From NCBI RefSeq assembly GCF_000026225.1, contig NC_011740.1:1922001-1986000 (forward strand): a stretch of 64,000 nucleotides of DNA. The letters run 5' to 3'. This DNA is from Escherichia fergusonii ATCC 35469. Its GTDB lineage: Bacteria; Pseudomonadota; Gammaproteobacteria; Enterobacterales; Enterobacteriaceae. Both the position numbers and the translations under genes were made by a program. Position 1 is the first letter of the stretch. The number at the start of each line of letters is the position of its first letter. Positions 1-9,564 of the stretch are shown here, in pieces. The notes below the pieces were generated by a model. It ran no database searches. It was not told the DNA's origin and saw only the letters and a list, made by a program, of their open reading frames with translations.

Positions 1-1
1 G

Positions 2-382
2 GATCTGAAAGGCATGATCAAGGCGCTCAAAAAGGGGGAAGTCGTGTGGTATGCCCCCGATCATGATTACGGTCCACGGGCCAGTGTGTTTGTACCGCTG
101 TTTGCTGTAGAACAAGCCGCCACCACCTCTGGCACCTGGATGCTGGCGAAAATGTCAGGTGCCTGCCTGGTACCGTTCGTTCCCCGCCGCAAACCTGATG
201 GTAAGGGGTACGAACTGATTATGCTGCCACCAGAATGCTCACCACCGCTGGATAATGCCGAAACGACCGCTGCGTGGATGAACAAAGTCGTCGAGAAATG
301 CATCATGATGGCCCCTGAGCAATATATGTGGCTGCATCGTCGCTTTAAAACGCGCCCGCAAGGTGTTCCTTCGCGTTATTAA
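2..382 (+). CDS. lpxL: Lipid A biosynthesis lauroyltransferase, 3' part only
   Basis: The reading frame is open from the window edge and ends in PSRY, the C-terminus of LpxL (HtrB). About 126 residues are present of a family length near 306. LpxL moves laurate from acyl-ACP to Kdo2-lipid IVA at the inner membrane. The conserved DHDYGPR segment is visible near residue 21 of the fragment, but the catalytic HX4D motif lies upstream, outside the window. mdtG follows on the same strand, as in E. coli. Identification is firm; whether the gene is intact cannot be judged. Confidence 0.93.
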   Translation, partial: DLKGMIKALKKGEVVWYAPDHDYGPRASVFVPLFAVEQAATTSGTWMLAKMSGACLVPFVPRRKPDGKGYELIMLPPECSPPLDNAETTAAWMNKVVEKCIMMAPEQYMWLHRRFKTRPQGVPSRY

Positions 383-399
383 TTCATTTCCTCGTAAAT

Positions 400-428
400 C
401 GGATAAGATGCAACCCGCATCTTATCCG
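400..428. terminator. REP-like hairpin after lpxL
   Basis: A 12-bp perfect inverted repeat (CGGATAAGATGC / GCATCTTATCCG, 5-nt loop) lies 18 bp after the lpxL stop. It has the look of an enterobacterial REP/PU unit. No T-run follows, so it more likely stabilises the lpxL mRNA 3' end than acts as a strong intrinsic terminator. Confidence 0.6.
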
Positions 429-564
429 GCAACAACCGCTCTGCCGTAATTTAGCGATAAAAGCTCTCCACATTGCAGCATCTATATGTCAGGCGCATAA
501 TTAGTGTGCTTACCTTTTTCTCCTGTAAATACAAGTGCCCCCTGCTTACAAACTGTGGATTACT

Positions 565-1791
565 ATGTCTCCTTCTGAATCTGACGACGCTATAAACTGG
601 AAACGAAATCTTATTGTTGCCTGGCTGGGCTGTTTTCTCACCGGCGCTGCGTTCAGTCTGGTCATGCCTTTCTTACCTCTCTATGTCGAAGAACTCGGTG
701 TCACTGGTCACAGTGCCCTGAACTTATGGTCCGGGATCGTCTTCAGCATTACCTTCCTTTTCTCCGCGATCGCATCACCGTTTTGGGGCGGACTGGCTGA
801 CCGTAAAGGTCGAAAAATCATGCTATTGCGCTCAGCCCTGGGAATGGGGATCGTCATGATTTTAATGGGGATGGCACAAAATATCTGGCAGTTTTTGATC
901 CTGCGTGCACTGCTGGGATTGCTGGGTGGCTTTGTCCCTAATGCGAATGCGTTGATCGCAACACAAGTGCCCCGCAACAAAAGTGGTTGGGCGCTGGGCA
1001 CACTCTCAACCGGTGGTGTAAGTGGCGCACTACTTGGTCCCTTAGCTGGCGGTTTACTGGCTGATCACTACGGTTTACGCCCGGTGTTTTTTATAACAGC
1101 CAGCGTGCTAATGCTCTGCTTCGTGGTAACGCTCTTGTGTATCAAAGAGAAGTTTCAGCCCGTCAGTAAGAAAGAAATGCTGCATGTGCGCGAGGTCGTG
1201 TTCTCGCTGAAGAATCCCAGGCTGGTGTTGAGTCTTTTTGTTACCACGATGATTATTCAGATAGCTTCCGGCTCCATCGCCCCCATTCTTACGCTCTATG
1301 TCCGTGAACTGGCCGGTAACGTCGGCAATATCGCTTTTATCAGCGGCATGATCGCCTCTGTACCTGGTGTTGCTGCTCTTCTTAGCGCCCCACGTCTTGG
1401 TAAACTTGGAGATCGCATCGGGCCGGATAAGATCCTGATTGCTGCGCTGATCTTCTCTGTTCTGCTGTTGATCCCGATGTCGTTTGTTCAGACACCGTGG
1501 CAACTCGGCATCCTTCGTTTTTTACTGGGAGCTGCTGACGGTGCATTACTTCCCGCTGTTCAAACATTGCTGGTGTATAACTCCTCTAACCAAATTGCCG
1601 GGCGTATTTTCAGTTATAACCAGTCATTTCGCGACATCGGTAACGTTACCGGCCCGTTAATGGGGGCCGCGATATCGGCTAACTATGGTTTCCGCGCAGT
1701 TTTTCTGGTCACTGCATGTGTCGTGCTGTTTAACATAATTTATTCCTGGAATAGTTTACGTCGCCGCCGCGAACCTCAAGTATTAGGTTGA
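565..1791 (+). CDS. mdtG: MFS multidrug efflux transporter MdtG
   Basis: A 408-residue major facilitator superfamily protein with about 12 hydrophobic segments and the loop 2-3 signature GGLADRKGRK near residue 75. The family includes E. coli MdtG (YceE), a proton-driven exporter linked to fosfomycin and deoxycholate tolerance and induced by MarA/SoxS. The ATG at 565 gives the usual E. coli length; an upstream GTG-like extension to 535 would add ten non-conserved residues. It lies between lpxL and msyB as in E. coli. I did not identify a convincing marbox. Confidence 0.95.
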   Translation: MSPSESDDAINWKRNLIVAWLGCFLTGAAFSLVMPFLPLYVEELGVTGHSALNLWSGIVFSITFLFSAIASPFWGGLADRKGRKIMLLRSALGMGIVMILMGMAQNIWQFLILRALLGLLGGFVPNANALIATQVPRNKSGWALGTLSTGGVSGALLGPLAGGLLADHYGLRPVFFITASVLMLCFVVTLLCIKEKFQPVSKKEMLHVREVVFSLKNPRLVLSLFVTTMIIQIASGSIAPILTLYVRELAGNVGNIAFISGMIASVPGVAALLSAPRLGKLGDRIGPDKILIAALIFSVLLLIPMSFVQTPWQLGILRFLLGAADGALLPAVQTLLVYNSSNQIAGRIFSYNQSFRDIGNVTGPLMGAAISANYGFRAVFLVTACVVLFNIIYSWNSLRRRREPQVLG

Positions 1792-1873
1792 TTTTTACCC
1801 ATTCAGACTTGCAAAACTGGAGAATCAGCTATTCTTTTCCCTGAAACCTCATCAAATTAAAGGGAGAAACGTG

Positions 1874-2248
1874 ATGACCATGTACGCAACACTTGAAGAA
1901 GCAATTGACGCTGCACGTGAAGAGTTTCTTGCGGATAATCCAGGTATCGAAGCCGAAGAAGCGAATGTGCAACAGTTCAATGCGCAAAAGTATGTTCTAC
2001 AGGATGGCGACATCATGTGGCAGGTTGAGTTTTTTGCCGACGAAGGGGAAGAAGGCGAATGTTTGCCTATGCTAAGCGGTGAAGCAGCACAAAGTGTTTT
2101 TGACGGCGATTATGATGAGATCGAGATCCGTCAGGAATGGCAGGAAGAGAACACACTTCACGAATGGGATGAAGGCGAGTTTCAACTGGAACCACCGCTG
2201 GACACCGAAGAAGGCCGGGCAGCGGCTGATGAATGGGATGAGCGTTAA
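1874..2248 (+). CDS. msyB: Acidic protein MsyB
   Basis: A 124-residue, strongly acidic protein, rich in Asp and Glu throughout (for example DEWDER at the C-terminus). It matches E. coli MsyB, a cytoplasmic multicopy suppressor of secY and secA export defects whose molecular role is unclear. The second ATG at 1874 (MTMYA) gives the E. coli length; the ATG at 1871 would add one Met. The SD AGGGAG is seen upstream. The stop codon abuts the stop of convergent yceK with no spacer. Confidence 0.95.
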   Translation: MTMYATLEEAIDAAREEFLADNPGIEAEEANVQQFNAQKYVLQDGDIMWQVEFFADEGEEGECLPMLSGEAAQSVFDGDYDEIEIRQEWQEENTLHEWDEGEFQLEPPLDTEEGRAAADEWDER

Positions 2249-2476
2249 TTATTCATACGGCCCGTGATGAATATCAACCGGAAGCAGGAGGGTATCGAAA
2301 ACCAGTGAGAACGGCAGGTCGAGGATTGTGACATAACGCCATGCAGAGTCACGTACATCCCACTGCACGCCGGGATAATACTGGTTGCCATGCCCCTGCC
2401 CCGGAATGGTACGGCTAATAATACTGCCACAGCCGCTAAGCAGGGTGATCATGATGCTTACCGCAATGAAACGCAT
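2249..2476 (-). CDS. yceK: DUF1375 lipoprotein YceK
   Basis: A 75-residue protein with a short N-terminal hydrophobic stretch and a lipobox ending LLSGC, so Cys16 is the likely lipidated residue. It matches E. coli YceK, a small envelope lipoprotein of unknown function, almost residue for residue as I recall it. It lies downstream of opgGH on the same strand, separated by a REP-rich spacer, and is convergent with msyB. The lipoprotein assignment is clear; no function is known. Confidence 0.9.
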   Translation of the reverse strand: MRFIAVSIMITLLSGCGSIISRTIPGQGHGNQYYPGVQWDVRDSAWRYVTILDLPFSLVFDTLLLPVDIHHGPYE

Positions 2477-2497
2477 TGGATACCTGCTCCGTAAAAA

Positions 2498-2618
2498 ATA
2501 CCGGCGTTACGCCGGTATATGTCGGATGCGATATGAATGCCTTATCCGGCCAACAAAATCATGCAAATTTAACACGTTGCAGGAAGATTGCAGGCCTGAT
2601 AAGCACAGCACATCAGGC
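2498..2618. repeat. BIME-like cluster of REP/PU hairpins
   Basis: The opgH-yceK spacer holds three inverted repeats in about 120 bp: ATACCGGCGTTACGCCGGTAT at 2499-2519, a GTCGGATGCG...CTTATCCGGC unit at 2521-2550, and AGGCCTGATAAGC...CATCAGGCT at about 2592-2617. The sequence and pairing fit alternating REP units of a bacterial interspersed mosaic element, placed after opgH as is common at operon ends. Confidence 0.65.
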
Positions 2619-2628
2619 TATTTTGCCG

Positions 2629-5172
2629 TTACTGAGAAGCTTCATCTGGCTTACGTAATGCCAGAGGATCCAACGTCAGTGTCTCGTAGTAATTGACCCA
2701 GGATGAATATTTCTCCGGGGAATTCCAGACCCGATAATGCAGGCGAGCCATCGTCACTGGATCACTCAACAAGACCAGACGACGGTCACGATTGAGTTTT
2801 TCAGGCGTTTCATTGAGCGCCTGTTCAACATGGCGATCACGAGCAATTTCCAGTACTTTGCTGGCACGGTGACGTGCAGTCGCCATTGCTGTAGCCAGTG
2901 CGTTAAACGACGGGTTAAACACGGCATGCATAAAGCCATCTTCAAGCGCACGCTGGCGATTCATCTCAAGGAAGCGATCGGTATCTACCAGCACCTGCGG
3001 TGGTGAATACTCTTCCGGGATAAGGAACAATTTCCAGCGTTTGGTACGCAGTCCAACAGTTGCACGACTGGAGATCACCGACACAAATGGCGACAGGATC
3101 AGCGAGAAGACAATCGGCGCCAACCAGAACAAGAAGCGTAAATCCAGCCACGCCATGCCAACTGCCCATACCAATCCAAGCAGCAACTGTGAGCCGTGAC
3201 GTTTAAACGCTTCCACCCATGAAGTGGAGTCATCGTCACGTTGCGGCGAATTCCATACCACCTCCCAGCCAAGGAAAGCACTGACCACGAACACGGTATG
3301 GAACAACATACGCACTGGAGCCAGCAGGACAGAAAACAGCACTTCCAGCAGCAACGATAATGTGACGCGCCAGAAACCGCCGTACTCTTTGGTGCCTTTA
3401 CACCAGATGAGCATAATACTCAGTAGTTTTGGCAAGAACAGCAGCACCATCGTCGAGGCAAACAACGCGATTGCCAGTTCAGGTCGCCACTGTGGCCAGA
3501 CCGGGAACAACTGACGCGGCTGGAGGAAGTATTGTGGTTCTGTCAGCGCATGTACCACCTGCAACGCGGTAGAGAGCGCAAGGAACATAAACCACAACGG
3601 CGCGGAGAGATAAGACATTACCCCTGTCAGGAATACAGCGCGATGTACCGGGTGCATTCCTTTTACCAGGAACAGACGGAAGTTCATCAGGTTACCATGA
3701 CACCAGCGGCGGTCGCGTTTCAGTTCATCCAGCAGGTTAGGCGGCAACTCTTCATAAGAACCAGGAAGGTCATATGCAATCCATACGCCCCATCCGGCAC
3801 GGCGCATTAATGCCGCTTCAACGAAGTCATGTGAAAGAATTGAACCTGCAAATGAACCTTCACCTGGCAATGGCGCCAGCGCGCAATGCTCGATAAACGG
3901 TTTCACGCGGATAATCGCGTTATGTCCCCAGTAGTGCGATTCCCCTAACTGCCAGAAGTGCAACCCGGCAGTAAAGAGCGGCCCATACACACGGGTAGCA
4001 AACTGCTGACAACGAGCATACAACGTATCCATCCCGGATGCTTTCGGTGATGACTGAATAATCCCGGCGTTCGGGTTAGCCTCCATCAGGCGTACCAGAC
4101 CACACAAACAATCACCGGTCATCACGGAGTCAGCATCCAGCACCACCATATAACTGTATTGGCTACCCCAACGGCGACAGAAGTCGTCAATGTTACCGCT
4201 CTTACGCTTCACACGGCGGCGGCGGCGGCGATAGAAAATCTGTCCTTCGCCACCCACTTCAGCGATCAGCTCCATCCACGCTTTTTGCTCTGCCACGCAG
4301 ATATCGGGGTTGTAACTATCGCTTAAAATGTACACATCAAAGTGCTTCGCATTGCCTGTGGCTTTTACTGATTCCCATGTTGCACGCAGCCCCGCAAACA
4401 CACGGTTAACGTCTTCGTTGCAGATAGGCATGATCAGTGCAGTACGATGCTCAGGATTTAACGGTTCATCACCGACAGTTGATGCAGAAATACTGTATTT
4501 ATCGCGACCAATCAGCAGTTGCAGAAAGCCCATTAATGCTGTCCAGAAGCCTGCCGAAACCCAGCAAAAGAGGACAGCAAAAAGGATCAGAATCCCCGTT
4601 TGCAACATGTAAGGCAGAAGCTGCATAAAGGAGACCCACAAATCCTGGTCAAGCATATCTGCCGGGTTAATGAATGCCCAGCCCTGATACGGCAGAATTG
4701 TCTTCATGTACCAGGTGGCTACCACCGTTTGCGCCAGCGTCAGGATCAACAGAATATAGCGACGAATCGTGCCCACGGTACGCCACTTCTGCTCGCTGAC
4801 CTGCTCCTCTTTGGTCAACCTTGCAAGGTAACGCGGGGTAACATCACGGCCACGCAAGCGATCCCAAAAACGCCCTACCGGGTTTGTACGCCAGGGATCA
4901 GGAAACATTGATGAGCGTTTCGCTTTCGGCATAGCATTGAGCTGATCACGACCTTCATCATCTTTAATCAATTGACCATCGGCCAGGGAATCTGGCCAGG
5001 CCTGCTCAAGACGAGCTTTTACCGAACCTTGCGGAGAGTCATCATCTCGAGGCCAGTCGCGATGCTCGGCATCCAGCGCCTGATGTACAGCGCGGATATC
5101 AGTTTTCGGCAATGCCGCTTTTTCGATATCCGAAAGCGGCATCGCGTCAATGTACTCAGTTGTCTTATTCAT
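2629..5172 (-). CDS. opgH: Osmoregulated periplasmic glucan glucosyltransferase OpgH
   Basis: An 847-residue inner-membrane GT2 glycosyltransferase that builds the beta-1,2 glucan backbone from UDP-glucose. An N-terminal cytoplasmic segment precedes hydrophobic segments (about residues 140-215). The catalytic domain shows VVLDADSVM and the RDRRW acceptor motif, and more membrane segments follow. OpgH also binds FtsZ in E. coli to couple size to nutrients. The start MNKTTEY at 5172 gives the family length and overlaps the opgG stop by 8 nt, so translation is probably coupled. Identification is very secure. Confidence 0.97.
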   Translation of the reverse strand: MNKTTEYIDAMPLSDIEKAALPKTDIRAVHQALDAEHRDWPRDDDSPQGSVKARLEQAWPDSLADGQLIKDDEGRDQLNAMPKAKRSSMFPDPWRTNPVGRFWDRLRGRDVTPRYLARLTKEEQVSEQKWRTVGTIRRYILLILTLAQTVVATWYMKTILPYQGWAFINPADMLDQDLWVSFMQLLPYMLQTGILILFAVLFCWVSAGFWTALMGFLQLLIGRDKYSISASTVGDEPLNPEHRTALIMPICNEDVNRVFAGLRATWESVKATGNAKHFDVYILSDSYNPDICVAEQKAWMELIAEVGGEGQIFYRRRRRRVKRKSGNIDDFCRRWGSQYSYMVVLDADSVMTGDCLCGLVRLMEANPNAGIIQSSPKASGMDTLYARCQQFATRVYGPLFTAGLHFWQLGESHYWGHNAIIRVKPFIEHCALAPLPGEGSFAGSILSHDFVEAALMRRAGWGVWIAYDLPGSYEELPPNLLDELKRDRRWCHGNLMNFRLFLVKGMHPVHRAVFLTGVMSYLSAPLWFMFLALSTALQVVHALTEPQYFLQPRQLFPVWPQWRPELAIALFASTMVLLFLPKLLSIMLIWCKGTKEYGGFWRVTLSLLLEVLFSVLLAPVRMLFHTVFVVSAFLGWEVVWNSPQRDDDSTSWVEAFKRHGSQLLLGLVWAVGMAWLDLRFLFWLAPIVFSLILSPFVSVISSRATVGLRTKRWKLFLIPEEYSPPQVLVDTDRFLEMNRQRALEDGFMHAVFNPSFNALATAMATARHRASKVLEIARDRHVEQALNETPEKLNRDRRLVLLSDPVTMARLHYRVWNSPEKYSSWVNYYETLTLDPLALRKPDEASQ

Positions 5173-6718
5173 TGGCAGGTAACTGGTAGCTCCAGGTTTC
5201 ACTCAGCGTTTTATCGGCAGTGGCCAGCGCTGCACGCATCTCAGTAGGTTTCTTGGCATCTTTTACTTTTACACGCATGGTAAGACGCCAGCCCTTGATG
5301 GCCGGGTTATAACGCACAGAACTTTCAACAATCTCACCGTTATCGCCAATACTGGTTTGCGCCGTAACTGGAGTATCCTGAGGCAGTTTTTTCATCTCTG
5401 TGCCCGTAAAATCCACCACAAATGCGATAGTTCCGTCAGGCTGACGAATCAGGTTCGATTGCTTGACATCCCCCGTGGAGCGACGGGTTTGCTGCACCCA
5501 GGCGTTATCCGGTGCATGGAGTTTGTCTTCATCGCGGCTAAAGGTGATGGTGTACTTGAAATTCATCTCTTTGCCCGGTTCCGGCAACTGGTCAGGAGTC
5601 CAGTAAGCCACGATGTTGTCGTTCGTTTCATCATTGGTTGGAATTTCCACCAACTCTACTTTGCCTTTACCCCATTCACCTTTTGGAGTGACCCAGGCGC
5701 TTGGACGCAGATCGTAACGATCATCCAGATCTTCGAAGCGAGAGAAATCGCGCCCACGTTGCAGTAAGCCAAATCCCTGCGGGTTTTCCATCGCATAACT
5801 GCTGATAGCAAGATGTTTCGGATTATTCAGCGGACGCCAAATCCATTCACCATTGCCAGCATGAATTGACAAGCCATTTGAGTCATGTAATTCCGGGCGA
5901 TAGTTGGTTGCCGGAGAAGGCTGGTTCGGACCAAACAGGAACATACTGGTCAATGGCGCAACACCCAGTTTGCCTACTTTGTCGCGCAGATAAACTTTTG
6001 ACTGCACGTCTACTACCGTGTCACGGCCTGGCATTACCACAAAACGATAAGCACCCGTAGCACGAGGGGAATCAAGTAATGCGTAAATGGTTAAGCGTTT
6101 GTCGGTCGGTTTTGGACGTTCGATCCAAAACTCGCGAAAGCGGGGAAATTCTTCACCTGATGGTAATGCTGTATCTATTGCCAGCCCACGAGCAGAAAGA
6201 CCATAGACCTGACCTGCGCCGATCACACGGAAGTAGCTGGCGCCGAGCATACTGAGAATTTCATCGTTTTTATCTTTGCTATTGATCGGATAAAGCACTT
6301 TAAAACCAGCAAAACCAAGATCTTTTACGGTGTCTTTATCATGCTTAACATCGCCAAAATTGAAGTAATCAGGGCTATATTTAATGCGTTTAACCGTAGT
6401 TGCGGTAACTTCGTTTATTTTAACAGGCGTGTCGAAGTACATCCCCTGATGGTAGAACTCGAGCTTGAATGGAGTCTTCAGGTTGCTCCAGTATGCTTTG
6501 TCACTGTTAAACTGGATCTGCTGATAGTCCGCATATTTCATATCGCGGAAGACGGAGGGCAAGTTGCTTTTCGGCGCCTCATAGCCTTTCCCGGCTAAGG
6601 ATTGAGCTTGCTTCGCCACATCATCAATACTGAACGCCCAGCTTGACGACGTATACAGGGTTAACATTACTGCAGCACTCAACCAACGCATTTTCATCAT
6701 TTGTAGTTTATGTTTCAT
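5165..6718 (-). CDS. opgG: Periplasmic glucan biosynthesis protein OpgG
   Basis: A periplasmic protein needed for OPG synthesis together with OpgH. It has a signal peptide (hydrophobic core AAVMLTLYTSSSWA, cleaved before FSIDD) and an OpgG/MdoG beta-sandwich domain over the full length. I chose the start at 6718 (MKHKLQ, 517 aa) because a strong SD (GGGGGAAG) lies 12 nt upstream. The start usually annotated for E. coli is MMKMRW at 6700 (511 aa), which has no SD here. It is the first gene of the opgGH operon, divergent from opgC. Confidence 0.95.
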   Translation of the reverse strand: MKHKLQMMKMRWLSAAVMLTLYTSSSWAFSIDDVAKQAQSLAGKGYEAPKSNLPSVFRDMKYADYQQIQFNSDKAYWSNLKTPFKLEFYHQGMYFDTPVKINEVTATTVKRIKYSPDYFNFGDVKHDKDTVKDLGFAGFKVLYPINSKDKNDEILSMLGASYFRVIGAGQVYGLSARGLAIDTALPSGEEFPRFREFWIERPKPTDKRLTIYALLDSPRATGAYRFVVMPGRDTVVDVQSKVYLRDKVGKLGVAPLTSMFLFGPNQPSPATNYRPELHDSNGLSIHAGNGEWIWRPLNNPKHLAISSYAMENPQGFGLLQRGRDFSRFEDLDDRYDLRPSAWVTPKGEWGKGKVELVEIPTNDETNDNIVAYWTPDQLPEPGKEMNFKYTITFSRDEDKLHAPDNAWVQQTRRSTGDVKQSNLIRQPDGTIAFVVDFTGTEMKKLPQDTPVTAQTSIGDNGEIVESSVRYNPAIKGWRLTMRVKVKDAKKPTEMRAALATADKTLSETWSYQLPANE

Positions 6719-6973
6719 AATTTCTAAGCACTTCCCCCTTTGTGTGCTTATATCGATCCGATCTATTTTAATGGATAAGCAGGCATTACGACAACTGAAT
6801 CCCGGCAACGTTCAGCGTGCTGGCTCATGGATTAAGCACCTTTCGGACCCCCTGGCGTCTTTGTGTAATTATCCTGGAGACAGATCGCCAGAGTTCGTGT
6901 AGGGTTGCCACCGCAATGTAACCATTATCCTGCTTACGGATAAGACGAATAGTCCGAGATACCATAATCATCT

Positions 6974-8134
6974 ATGAATCCAGTACCCACACAGCGTGAA
7001 TATTTTCTCGACTCCATCCGCGCCTGGCTGATGTTGTTAGGGATCCCTTTTCATATTTCCCTGATTTATTCAGGACACACCTGGCATGTAAATAGCGCTC
7101 AGCCATCCTGGCTGTTGACACTGTTTAACGACTTTATCCATTCATTTCGTATGCAGGTGTTTTTCGTTATATCGGGCTATTTTTCGTACATGTTATTTTT
7201 ACGCTATCCCATTAGACGCTGGTGGAAAGTTCGCGTAGAACGTGTCGGTATTCCGATGTTAACCGCTATACCTTTGTTAACCTTACCGCAATTTGTTATG
7301 TTGCAATATGTAAAAGGTAAAGCGGAAACGTGGCATACGTTGTCGTTATATGAAAAATATAACACGCTGGCCTGGGAATTAATTTCCCACCTCTGGTTTC
7401 TGTTAGTTCTGGTGGTGATGACATCACTTAGTGTGTGGATTTTTGGCCGTATCAGAAAAAGCCTGGAGGATCGACCTGATAGCACGCCAGGGTGGTGTTC
7501 AATGAGTAAGCTATCACTCATTTTTTTGTTACTCGGCATTGGTTATGCGGCGATTCGTCGGCTTATTTTTCTTGTTTACCCGCCAATTCTCAGCGACGGG
7601 ATGTTCAATTTTATTGTCATGCAAACGCTGTTTTATATGCCTTTTTTTATTCTGGGCGCGTTGGCGTTTATTTATCCCAAACTTAAAGCATTATTCACCA
7701 CGCCATCGAAAGGTTGCACAATTGCCGCAGCACTGGCATTTGTTGCTTATCGCTTAAACCAACAATATGGCAGTGGTGATGCGTGGATGTATGAAACTGA
7801 ATCGGTGATCACCATGGTTATGGGCCTGTGGATGGTTAATGTGGTCTTTTCTCTTGGTCATCGTTTATTAAACTTTCAGTCAGCGCGGGTGGCTTATTTC
7901 GTCAATGCCTCACTGTTCATCTATTTAGTTCACCATCCATTAACGCTATTTTTTGGTGCTTATATCACACCCCATATCAGCTCAAACTGGTTAGGATTCA
8001 TTAGCGGGATGATTTTTGTGGTGGGTATTGCCATTATTTTGTACGAAATTCATTTGCGCATCCCACTGTTGAAGTTTTTATTCTCCGGCAAACCAGCAAT
8101 GAAGCGTGACAATAATAATGCGGTGGCACGCTAA
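6974..8134 (+). CDS. opgC: Glucans biosynthesis protein OpgC (succinyl modification)
   Basis: A 386-residue polytopic membrane protein of the acyltransferase-3 family. It opens with the typical REYFLDSIRAWLMLLGIPFH-type first helix and has about ten hydrophobic segments. In E. coli, OpgC adds succinyl groups to osmoregulated periplasmic glucans. It is divergent from opgGH across a 255-bp intergenic region, the E. coli arrangement. The length is one residue above K-12. It ends 7 bp from the convergent clsC stop. Confidence 0.95.
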   Translation: MNPVPTQREYFLDSIRAWLMLLGIPFHISLIYSGHTWHVNSAQPSWLLTLFNDFIHSFRMQVFFVISGYFSYMLFLRYPIRRWWKVRVERVGIPMLTAIPLLTLPQFVMLQYVKGKAETWHTLSLYEKYNTLAWELISHLWFLLVLVVMTSLSVWIFGRIRKSLEDRPDSTPGWCSMSKLSLIFLLLGIGYAAIRRLIFLVYPPILSDGMFNFIVMQTLFYMPFFILGALAFIYPKLKALFTTPSKGCTIAAALAFVAYRLNQQYGSGDAWMYETESVITMVMGLWMVNVVFSLGHRLLNFQSARVAYFVNASLFIYLVHHPLTLFFGAYITPHISSNWLGFISGMIFVVGIAIILYEIHLRIPLLKFLFSGKPAMKRDNNNAVAR

Positions 8135-8141
8135 GTACAGG

Positions 8142-9563
8142 TCACAATAACCATTCAACCGGCAAAAGCCTCGCCAGTTTCACCAGAGCCCGTTTCCACA
8201 ATGTGGTCGCGGGTTCTTTTTTTAGCACAACATCCCTGTCTTGTTGGTGCTCGATCCAGTTAATTCGCCCCCATTTATCCAGGCGCAACTGCCAGGCAGC
8301 ATCATGCAAACTTTGTAAAAAGCGCTTGTGAATCAGCGAAGCCAAAGCTTCGCTTTCAATGACAAATCCCATTTCCGTATTAAGTTGTATTGAGCGAGGA
8401 TCAAAATTAAACGAACCGATAAATACTGTTTTACTATCTATACTGAAAGTTTTGGCATGCAAACTGGCACCAGAGTTACCGGTAATTCCGCGATCATGAA
8501 TAACGCTCGGTTGCTCACGAGTTGGTTTTAGCTCATATAACTCCACTCCATAACGCAACAGTTTCTTACGCCAGCGGGCATAACCTGAGTGCACCACTGC
8601 CACATCATTGGCGGCAAGTGAATTAGTCAGGATGGCGATTTTCACCCCTTTTCGCACCAGCCTGAGTAACTGCGCAACACCAGCACGAGTAGGGACAAAA
8701 TAGGAGGATATGATATCCACGCGCTCGGCGGGCGAGCCCATTACATCAAACAAACGTTGCGGCAACAGAGAATGTCGTTGCGCTTTGCCCTCACCTTTTG
8801 CCGGATCATCACTTAACAAACGTGTTTTTGCCCAAATCAGTGGCAATGAGCGATTATAAAGATGAGTCATAAACTGACTGGTTTCCAGTATATGCATATA
8901 GCGCTGAGCCATCGGATCGTTTTGCCAGGAGTCTGGTACAACAATCCGTTCTGAGATCTCTTGCTCAGAAAGCGAGAGCACCTGTTGCAACGAAGCGACA
9001 GATCCACAATGCCAGTAACGTTCAAAATCATCTGCCACATCGCTGACTACTGGGCCAACAGCCAGCACATCAAGATCCGAAAACAGAGGTTCTTCCCCTG
9101 CACCGAAATACGCATCGCCAATATTGCGCCCACCCACCAACGTGACAACACCATCAACAGTAAAACTTTTATTGTGCATCCGGCGATTAAGACGGGCGAA
9201 ATCCGTCAAATAGCCCAATGGGCGCAAGAGGCGAAAAGAAAAAGGATTGAACAACCGAATCTCAATATTCGGATGGCTATCCAACAGCCGCAAGGTGTCA
9301 TCAAGACCAGGTGTATTATTATCATCCAGCAGCAAGCGCACATGCACGCCACGTTTCGCCGCAGCAAGGAGCGCTGCAAATAGCAAACGACCAGACATAT
9401 CGTCCTGCCAGATGTAATACTGCACATCCAGGGTACGCTCTGCCATTTCGGTCAATCGATAACGGGCAGCAAAAGCATCCAGGCTATCATCAAGGGGCAG
9501 CAATCCACACTGCCCCGGATGTTGTGCGCACAACGGTTCTACCGCTAGTGCCAGACGGGGCAA
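8142..9563 (-). CDS. clsC: Cardiolipin synthase C
   Basis: A phospholipase D family enzyme with two HKD motifs: HNKSFTVD at about residue 148 and HAKTFSID in the C-terminal half. E. coli ClsC makes cardiolipin from phosphatidylethanolamine and phosphatidylglycerol. I place the start at TTG 9563 (MPRLA, 473 aa, the E. coli length) because AAGGAG lies 8 nt upstream; the ATG at 9572 sits directly on that SD. The start overlaps the end of ymdB, and YmdB is reported to help ClsC activity. The protein is visibly diverged from K-12. Confidence 0.94.
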   Translation of the reverse strand: MPRLALAVEPLCAQHPGQCGLLPLDDSLDAFAARYRLTEMAERTLDVQYYIWQDDMSGRLLFAALLAAAKRGVHVRLLLDDNNTPGLDDTLRLLDSHPNIEIRLFNPFSFRLLRPLGYLTDFARLNRRMHNKSFTVDGVVTLVGGRNIGDAYFGAGEEPLFSDLDVLAVGPVVSDVADDFERYWHCGSVASLQQVLSLSEQEISERIVVPDSWQNDPMAQRYMHILETSQFMTHLYNRSLPLIWAKTRLLSDDPAKGEGKAQRHSLLPQRLFDVMGSPAERVDIISSYFVPTRAGVAQLLRLVRKGVKIAILTNSLAANDVAVVHSGYARWRKKLLRYGVELYELKPTREQPSVIHDRGITGNSGASLHAKTFSIDSKTVFIGSFNFDPRSIQLNTEMGFVIESEALASLIHKRFLQSLHDAAWQLRLDKWGRINWIEHQQDRDVVLKKEPATTLWKRALVKLARLLPVEWLL

Positions 9564-9564
9564 A